Assembly: GCA_964467615.1 (NCBI GenBank)
Contig: CAYXRK010000150.1
Coordinates: 1-12,409 of the forward strand
DNA: 12,409 nucleotides
Source: CAYXRK01 sp964467615
Lineage (GTDB): Bacteria > Hydrogenedentota > Hydrogenedentia > Hydrogenedentales > GCA-2746185
Reading direction: 5' to 3'
In this document: positions 7,978 to 12,409 of the stretch, piece after piece
Numbering within the stretch: position 1 is the stretch's first letter
How the letters are laid out: each line of letters begins with the position of its first letter
The notes under the pieces: generated by a model
Databases searched by the model: none
What the model was told of the DNA's origin: nothing
The model's input: only the letters and a program-made list of their open reading frames with translations
Translations under genes and position numbers: made by a program

Positions 7978-9672
7978 TCAAGGTTTCGATTTGGTTACGA
8001 CAAAGTCACCGATCACCAGCGCGTCCATGCCCGTCGAATAGAAACACCGAATCGCGTCGAGCGGCGTGTTCACGATCGGCTCGCCCATCACGTTGAACGA
8101 CGTGTTCAGCACCACCGGTACGCCGCGCCGCCGCTCGAATGCCTCGATCAACGCATAGTATCGCGCGTCCACGTCACGAGAAACCGTCTGCACCCGCGCC
8201 GTCCCGTCCACGTGCGTTATCGCCGGCAGCGCGGCCTTATACCGTTCCTTCACCGGATACACGAACAGCATAAACGGCGATTCGCCGCACCCCTCGAAAA
8301 ATTCGCCGGCCCGCTCGACGAGTACGCTCGGCGCGAACGGCCGGAATTCCTCGCGGTGCTTGACGTATGTATTGATCAAGTCCTTCATGTCGGGCCGAGT
8401 CGGGTCCGCCAGAATGCTCCGCGCGCCCAGCGCGCGCGGCCCGAACTCCATCCGCCCCTGAAACCATCCGACGATGTTCCCTTCCGCCAGTAACTCGGCC
8501 GCGCGTTCCACCACGTTGTCGGGCGACTCGTACGGAATCTTCGCGAGTTCTAGTGCTTTTTTTATCTGTTCGTTCGAATATTCCGGCCCGAGCCGAGCAT
8601 CGCGCATCACGAATTCCCGCGGCGCCTCCGAAAACGTGTGATGAAGCTGATACGCCGCCCCAATGGCTATCCCGTCGTCCCCCGCCGCCGGCTGCACCCA
8701 AATCCGATCGAAGCCGCTCTCACGCAGCAGCCGCCCGTTCATCGCGCAGTTCAGCGCCACCCCCCCCGCCAAGCAAAGGTCACGTTTGGCGGTGCGTTCT
8801 CGCAGCCATCGACACATGGTCAGCACGCGTTCCTCGAGCACCGCCTGCGCCGACGCCGCGATGTTCCGGTGTCGTTTCTCGATCGGCTCGCCTTTCTTCC
8901 TCGGCGGCCCGAACCGCCGCACGAACTTGTCCGACCAGTATCCAACGCGCGAACCCGGACGGTACTGCCACGCCGTCCACGCAAAATCGATGTCATACCC
9001 GTCCGTGTCGCGCTGTTTGACTATGCGGCGAAACTCGTCCAGATACTCCGGTTCACCATACGAAGCCAGCCCCATCACTTTGTACTCGTCGCTCGCGCGC
9101 AGAAATCCGAGGTAGTCCGTGATCGCCGAATAGAACACGCCCAACGAATTCGGATACGCAATCTCGTGTACGGGGAACAGGTCCGTGCCTTCACCGTAGC
9201 CTGCCCAGGTGCTCGTCATCTCGCCGATGTAATCAATCGACAAAATCGCGGCCTCGTCAAACGGACCCACCAGAAACGCGCTCGCTGCGTGCGCCGGGTG
9301 GTGCTCCATGTAGTGCAGCTTCGCCCGCGGGCCGCACAGCGCGCGCATGTCCGAGATGTACCGCGCATTGTGAACAATCTCGTAGCCGATGTATCCGAGC
9401 GAGTAGATTGGCGCGATCGGAATTTGCAGCCCCCGGTACATAAGCCTGCGACCGAGCCGCGTGAACGGCTTCATATAACAGCCGAAGTGATCGACGTCCT
9501 CGATGCCGATGCCGGCGACATCGAGGCAGTACTGCACCGCCTTCTTTGGCGCGCCCCCCTGGTGCTTGACGCGCGTCAGGCGTTCCTCGGCGACCGCCGC
9601 GACAAGCTTCCCATCGCAGACCAATGCCGCCGCCGAATCGTGCGAGTACCCCCCGATTCCCAGAATGTTCAC
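7978..9672 (-). CDS. Carbamoyltransferase of the NodU/CmcH/TobZ family
   Basis: The product is 564 residues, normal for the family. The N-terminal Kae1-like domain begins ILGIGGYSHDSAAAL and carries HHPAHA at 124-129, supplying the paired metal-binding histidines (HxxxH). LAGGVALNCAMNGRL and QPAAGDDGIAIGAAY are ATP-site segments. The C-terminal YrdC-like domain has RMEFGPRALGARS (407-419), KHREEFRPFAPS and LNTSFNVMGEPIV (522-534). Known members carbamoylate hydroxyl groups of sugars, antibiotics or Nod factors using carbamoyl phosphate and ATP; the acceptor here is unknown. GTG at 9672 is chosen because GGAGG lies five bases upstream and the next residues match the family N-terminus. It is the first gene of a likely three-gene operon. 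No nod or antibiotic genes are adjacent, so a glycan or cell-surface target is a guess. Confidence 0.92.
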   Translation of the reverse strand: MNILGIGGYSHDSAAALVCDGKLVAAVAEERLTRVKHQGGAPKKAVQYCLDVAGIGIEDVDHFGCYMKPFTRLGRRLMYRGLQIPIAPIYSLGYIGYEIVHNARYISDMRALCGPRAKLHYMEHHPAHAASAFLVGPFDEAAILSIDYIGEMTSTWAGYGEGTDLFPVHEIAYPNSLGVFYSAITDYLGFLRASDEYKVMGLASYGEPEYLDEFRRIVKQRDTDGYDIDFAWTAWQYRPGSRVGYWSDKFVRRFGPPRKKGEPIEKRHRNIAASAQAVLEERVLTMCRWLRERTAKRDLCLAGGVALNCAMNGRLLRESGFDRIWVQPAAGDDGIAIGAAYQLHHTFSEAPREFVMRDARLGPEYSNEQIKKALELAKIPYESPDNVVERAAELLAEGNIVGWFQGRMEFGPRALGARSILADPTRPDMKDLINTYVKHREEFRPFAPSVLVERAGEFFEGCGESPFMLFVYPVKERYKAALPAITHVDGTARVQTVSRDVDARYYALIEAFERRRGVPVVLNTSFNVMGEPIVNTPLDAIRCFYSTGMDALVIGDFVVTKSKP

Positions 9673-9712
9673 GGGCCCTCCGCGCGAATCGTGTCGAACC
9701 TACGCCCTCGCT

Positions 9713-9745
9713 GTCATCCTGAGACGAGGACCCGCCGTTCGCGGG
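9713..9745. repeat. GTCATCCTGAG-type dispersed repeat remnant with small hairpin
   Basis: GTCATCCTGAGACGAGGAC followed by CCCGC (9731-9735), loop CGTTC and GCGGG (9741-9745) resembles a short intergenic repeat whose members contain GTCATCCTGAG and GAAGGATC-like parts in various environmental genomes. This link is from memory. The hairpin is only 5 base pairs and has no T-run. It sits 41 bases upstream of the carbamoyltransferase start. Confidence 0.3.
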
Positions 9746-9828
9746 GTTACTGAGAAAGTAACGAATAGACCAGCTACAACAAATCCTTTGCGCGGCACCG
9801 GTCAGGTGTCTCATTAATCTTTCTTTGT

Positions 9829-9854
9829 GTTCTATGCGTTCTCTTGCGGCCATT
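9829..9854. repeat. Dispersed intergenic repeat, copy 2
   Basis: This is the second copy of the 26-base element at 2466-2491, with one mismatch and the same orientation. It starts 82 bases past the stop codon of the YdbL-like lipoprotein gene and ends 156 bases before the carbamoyltransferase start; copy 1 similarly ends 139 bases before the FG-GAP start. Unlike copy 1 it lacks the matching left arm, so it does not form the long hairpin. The rest of the 9673-9935 gap shows no gene and no convincing promoter. Confidence 0.75.
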
Positions 9855-9935
9855 CATTGTTTCTTGCGCGTAACACTCTGTAGATGTGGAACGACCCGTC
9901 TTCAGGATGAGAATTCGTTCGATCTGACGCGCTTC

Positions 9936-10490
9936 CTACTTCGTCAGCATCTGGCCCGACTCGTCCTCATACTTATTTCCGGCCTTCAACATCGAAACGC
10001 GGACCTCGTGAAATATCGCCTGCACCGCCCCCAACGCGTCCGGCGAAAGGTTGCTCGTTTTCACGATGCCCTCGTAAAGCGCCCAGCGGTCCCGGTTCTC
10101 TCCGATGACGAGCACCGCGTCACGATCGCGGCTGCGGCCCGTTCCGGCCTTCTTATATTCCGCGCTACGCAGCACGGCGACAAGCCCGTTGCGTTTCTCG
10201 TACGCATGCCCCCGATCCAGAAACTCCTGCACCAGTTCGTTCCGCGCGACCCGTGTCCGTATCGCCTGCGACAACACGTCATCCTCAAGAGAGATGCCCT
10301 CCGGCGCCTCGATTTTCGCGTCGCGGTCCCCCGCGGCCACCGCCGTCTCGATCTTCGTGGCCGCCTCGCGCATCGCTTCTTGCGGAAGCGCATCGTAATT
10401 TGGCCGCATCATCGTAAACGGATTCGATATCGACACGGAGTTGCAGCCCGCCAACGCCGCCACCACAAGAACTAACGCAATTTGCTTCAC
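9936..10490 (-). CDS. YdbL/DUF1318-like lipoprotein
   Basis: The product is 184 residues. A GTG start at 10490 gives MKQIALVLVVAALAGC, a lipoprotein signal with lipobox LAGC and lipidated Cys16, so the protein is probably anchored in a membrane facing the periplasm. The C-terminal half resembles YdbL (DUF1318). An ENRDRWALYEGIVKTSNLS segment parallels the NAER...Y...A...LS part of E. coli YdbL, and it is followed by a conserved-looking stretch ending in a Gly/Lys-rich tail. Residues about 30-110 are charged and helical-looking and have no clear match. The first base of the start codon is the last base of the upstream diguanylate cyclase stop codon. A longer frame reaching 10892 reads through that gene in another frame and is not credible. 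YdbL's molecular role is not established. Family call moderate; lipoprotein call firm. Confidence 0.8.
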   Translation of the reverse strand: MKQIALVLVVAALAGCNSVSISNPFTMMRPNYDALPQEAMREAATKIETAVAAGDRDAKIEAPEGISLEDDVLSQAIRTRVARNELVQEFLDRGHAYEKRNGLVAVLRSAEYKKAGTGRSRDRDAVLVIGENRDRWALYEGIVKTSNLSPDALGAVQAIFHEVRVSMLKAGNKYEDESGQMLTK

Positions 10491-10501
10491 TAGGAGACCT
10501 C
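10488..10501 (-). promoter_or_regulatory. Overlapping stop/start (TAGTG) with internal ribosome site
   Basis: The cyclase stop TAG (10492-10490) and the lipoprotein GTG (10490-10488) share one base. GAGGT at 10501-10497, inside the end of the cyclase gene, lies six bases before the GTG and decides this start. The arrangement is typical of translational coupling. Confidence 0.75.
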
Positions 10502-12133
10502 TCGGTTCATCACTACACAATTCTTGCCGCTCGACTTGGCAATGTACAAGTTTTCGTCCGCCTCTCGTAGAAATTGCTCGCTGTCCTTCATCGTATCGGG
10601 ATTCAGCACCGACACGCCGATGCTTGCCGTCACCTTGACACCCTCCGGCAGGCCCTCGAAGGCGGAGGACGATATTGAACTCAATACGCGCCGCGCCTGC
10701 TGCCTCGCGCCGGACGCTTCCGTTTGCGGCATGATGACCACAAATTCCTCGCCGCCGTAGCGCGCCACGATGTCGTTCCGCCGCACGCAACTCAGCGTGC
10801 GGGCCGCGATCTCCTTCAACACCGAATCCCCTTGGAGATGACCATACGTATCGTTCACTTTCTTGAAGTCGTCGATATCGAACAGCATGCACGCCAACGG
10901 CAATCGATAGCGAATCGCCCGCTCGTATTCGTCCTCCAATCGTTCCCGGAAATATCGATAGTTATTCAGGCCCGTCAGGCCGTCGGTAATCGCCAACAAC
11001 TCTAATCGTTCATTCGCCTTCTGGATGCTTTCAAACAAGTGTGCCCGTTCCAGCGCATTGCCCGCTGCCTCTCCCACGATTTCGCAGAAGCTCACTTCGC
11101 GCGGCGTGAAGCGCCCCTTCCGTCGCACCGCGCGCAGAATAAACGACCCCACGTCTTGATCGAAAAGCACGACGGGGACCACCAATATCGACGAAATCTT
11201 CGCTCGTTTCAGTTCTTCCGCGAAGTGCCGCGTGAGCGGATCCGTCAGCGCGTCGTTGATGACGACTTTCGTCCGCCGCCGCATTGACTCCGTCAACTCC
11301 GGGTACTTCTGCAAATCGATCTCCAAATCGTTGACGGATTCGTTTTCATGCGACGCAAGAACGTGCCCGCGATCTTCCGATCCCCAAACGCGCACCACCG
11401 AGCACCGGTCTATGCCAATCACCTTCGCGATCTGCTCGACAAACGCGTACAAAATGTCGTGAGCGTGCCGCTTACTCGATATCGACTTCAGAATGTCGAG
11501 CACGGACGACAGATCGCTTTTCTCCACCTCCATGCTGCGCTGCTGCGAAACGTAGTGGCTTGTCAAAAGCGACATCAGCCGAAGGATGCACGCCTGCGCG
11601 ATCTCCGTCCCTTCTTCGTCCAGTTTCTCCGGAAGCTTTGACGGCAATTGAGCGTCCGTTTCCGCGAGCAACGTCTCCGCGATGTACCGCACGAACCGGC
11701 GCAATCCCGTCCACCCGCCCTGTTCGTCATGACCCCCTTCCACGAGGTTCCGTGTACGGTGGCAAACAGCGGCCAGGTTTATCGAGGAAGAGAGTGCTAC
11801 AACGAAGCACTCGTCCTGCAGACCATTCCCAATGTATTGGCAGACGCGGACGTTCGCCATCTCCGCCAAGCGCGGCAACGTCCCTCCAAGCAGAAACACC
11901 CGCTGCGCTTTCGCCGCCTGGATTGGAAACGATTCGATGCGCTCGGCAGTGTCTCGATCGGCGATGAGCACTAGATCCTCGCCACCATGCTCTTCCGCCG
12001 CCGCGAGAATCTCCGAGGCAATGAGACCATACGCGTCTCCGCCTTCAAGCGGGACCCACGAGTGTCCAGGCCGGGTCTGCCCGGCGTACTCAACAATGCG
12101 ATCCAGCAGCGCGCCGGAAATGCCTACCGTCAT
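10490..12133 (-). CDS. Diguanylate cyclase with sensor region, GAF domain and GGEEF domain
   Basis: The product is 547 residues and soluble, with no membrane segment. Residues about 1-160 form an alpha/beta region ending in GGWTGLRRFVRYIAETLL, which loosely resembles the DICT sensory domain (tentative). Residues about 207-375 are a GAF domain, and a helical linker (about 360-382) leads to the cyclase domain at 384-545. The catalytic signature is complete: FDIDDFKKVNDTYGH (418-432) and GGEEF at 460-464. An inhibitory I-site RxxD (RRND, 451-454) lies five residues before it, so product feedback is expected. The enzyme should make cyclic di-GMP from two GTP molecules in response to a cytoplasmic ligand or partner. 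A TTGACT/AATAAT promoter lies just upstream and GGGGAG precedes the ATG. It is co-transcribed with the YdbL-like lipoprotein gene. Confidence 0.93.
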   Translation of the reverse strand: MTVGISGALLDRIVEYAGQTRPGHSWVPLEGGDAYGLIASEILAAAEEHGGEDLVLIADRDTAERIESFPIQAAKAQRVFLLGGTLPRLAEMANVRVCQYIGNGLQDECFVVALSSSINLAAVCHRTRNLVEGGHDEQGGWTGLRRFVRYIAETLLAETDAQLPSKLPEKLDEEGTEIAQACILRLMSLLTSHYVSQQRSMEVEKSDLSSVLDILKSISSKRHAHDILYAFVEQIAKVIGIDRCSVVRVWGSEDRGHVLASHENESVNDLEIDLQKYPELTESMRRRTKVVINDALTDPLTRHFAEELKRAKISSILVVPVVLFDQDVGSFILRAVRRKGRFTPREVSFCEIVGEAAGNALERAHLFESIQKANERLELLAITDGLTGLNNYRYFRERLEDEYERAIRYRLPLACMLFDIDDFKKVNDTYGHLQGDSVLKEIAARTLSCVRRNDIVARYGGEEFVVIMPQTEASGARQQARRVLSSISSSAFEGLPEGVKVTASIGVSVLNPDTMKDSEQFLREADENLYIAKSSGKNCVVMNREVS

Positions 12134-12162
12134 ACTCCGCTCCCCACCCTCGGAACGAGCGC

Positions 12163-12191
12163 ATTATTCGGCCCCCGCTCGGTCAAGTCAA
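12163..12191 (-). promoter_or_regulatory. Sigma70-like promoter for the diguanylate cyclase gene
   Basis: On the minus strand TTGACT (12191-12186) and AATAAT (12168-12163) are separated by exactly 17 bases; each matches the consensus at five of six positions. Transcription would start near 12156, giving a leader of about 22 bases before the ATG at 12133. This is the best promoter in the window. Confidence 0.7.
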
Positions 12192-12322
12192 CAAAAGGGC
12201 TCGAGAAGTCCGGCTATTCCCAGTTTTCGATTCGATGCCCCAAAGCGCAACTGCCAACCGTCAACCGCGTTTTTCGGGGGCCACAACCACGCGGCAGTTC
12301 TCCGCGTTGAGGGGCCTCTTTT

Positions 12323-12350
12323 ATGATCATGGATATCCTGTGAATCCTCT
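12323..12350. repeat. CAGGATTCACAGGAT-type dispersed repeat
   Basis: On the minus strand this reads GAGGATTCACAGGATATCC then ATGATCAT. It is built on a repeated GGAT(T/A) unit at about 11-12 base spacing and resembles a short intergenic repeat commonly translated as RIHRI-like peptides in environmental genomes (from memory). It lies in the non-coding stretch right of the cyclase promoter (12192-12409). That stretch shows no gene and has only a weak inverted repeat (AACTGCC / GGCAGTT around 12250-12300). Confidence 0.4.
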
Positions 12351-12409
12351 CCGAAAATTCAACCATTAGTTTGGACGCCTCTGCTCCTAAGACTTGTTTT
12401 GCTTTCGGT

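Noticed and set aside
5355..9672. Nodulation or antibiotic biosynthesis cluster around the NodU/CmcH-like gene
   Set aside because: No nod, polyketide, peptide synthetase, aminoglycoside or cephem genes lie in the window.
9731..9745. Rho-independent terminator for the lipoprotein gene
   Set aside because: The stem is only 5 base pairs, lies about 190 bases past the stop and is not followed by a T-run in the direction of transcription.
8638..9753. Long plus-strand open frames (for example 371 codons here, 333 codons at 7492-8493, 253 codons at 99-860)
   Set aside because: They lie opposite well-supported minus-strand genes, are rich in Arg/Pro/Ser/Ala as expected for antisense frames in high-GC DNA, and show no recognisable domain.
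9936..10892. A 318-codon open frame starting at ATG 10892 for the lipoprotein
   Set aside because: Its first 134 codons run through the diguanylate cyclase gene in another frame and give low-quality, Arg-rich sequence. The GTG at 10490 yields a perfect lipoprotein signal and has a ribosome site.
12250..12300. AACTGCC / GGCAGTT inverted repeat as a regulatory dyad
   Set aside because: The arms are 7 bases, separated by more than 30 bases with little pairing inside; chance is likely in GC-rich DNA.
12309..12322. GAGGGGCCTCTTTT as a plus-strand terminator
   Set aside because: The stem would need a 2-base loop or shrink to 3 pairs, and there is no plus-strand gene in front of it.

Overview
The window is a stretch of bacterial chromosome of high GC content in which every convincing gene lies on the minus strand. 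It holds six complete genes and one gene cut by the left edge. The likely source is an environmental Gram-negative lineage. The Glu-Gly dipeptide linker on a large secreted FG-GAP/carboxypeptidase-regulatory-like protein, the short dispersed intergenic repeats and the mix of families suggest a Hydrogenedentota or Planctomycetota/PVC-like genome. That placement is inference; no rRNA or other phylogenetic marker is present.

In transcription order (right to left): (a) 12409-12134 is non-coding leader with a good sigma70-like promoter and a CAGGATTCACAGGAT-type repeat. (b) 12133-10490 encodes a diguanylate cyclase with a possible DICT-like sensor region, a GAF domain and a GGEEF domain with an intact I-site. 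Its stop codon overlaps by one base the GTG start of (c), a 184-residue lipoprotein (10490-9936) resembling the YdbL/DUF1318 family. (d) 9935-9673 is a 263-base gap with a short dispersed repeat and a small hairpin. (e) A probable operon follows: a NodU/CmcH/TobZ-type carbamoyltransferase (9672-7978), a HemY-type FAD protoporphyrinogen oxidase (7955-6606) and a membrane-anchored amidohydrolase-2 family metal hydrolase (6572-5355), with gaps of 22 and 33 bases. (f) 5354-5103 is a gap with a strong short hairpin. (g) 5102-2520 encodes the transcription accessory protein Tex, with an unusually long Arg/Glu/Gly/Pro-rich C-terminal tail. (h) 2519-2327 is a gap with a long imperfect hairpin, a second copy of the dispersed repeat and a TATAAT promoter element. 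(i) 2326 to beyond base 1 encodes a secreted protein with seven FG-GAP-like repeats, which would form one seven-bladed beta-propeller. Three Ig-like carboxypeptidase-regulatory modules follow, then 13 Glu-Gly dipeptides at the window edge.

I see no CRISPR array, tRNA, rRNA, transposase, phage gene or recognisable defence system. Most genes look like ordinary conserved functions. The points most worth a second look are the near-identical intergenic repeats (25 of 26 bases) downstream of two unrelated genes, the long hairpin that contains one of them, the coupling of a diguanylate cyclase to a YdbL-like lipoprotein, the carbamoyltransferase-HemY-hydrolase gene set, and the charged tail on Tex.
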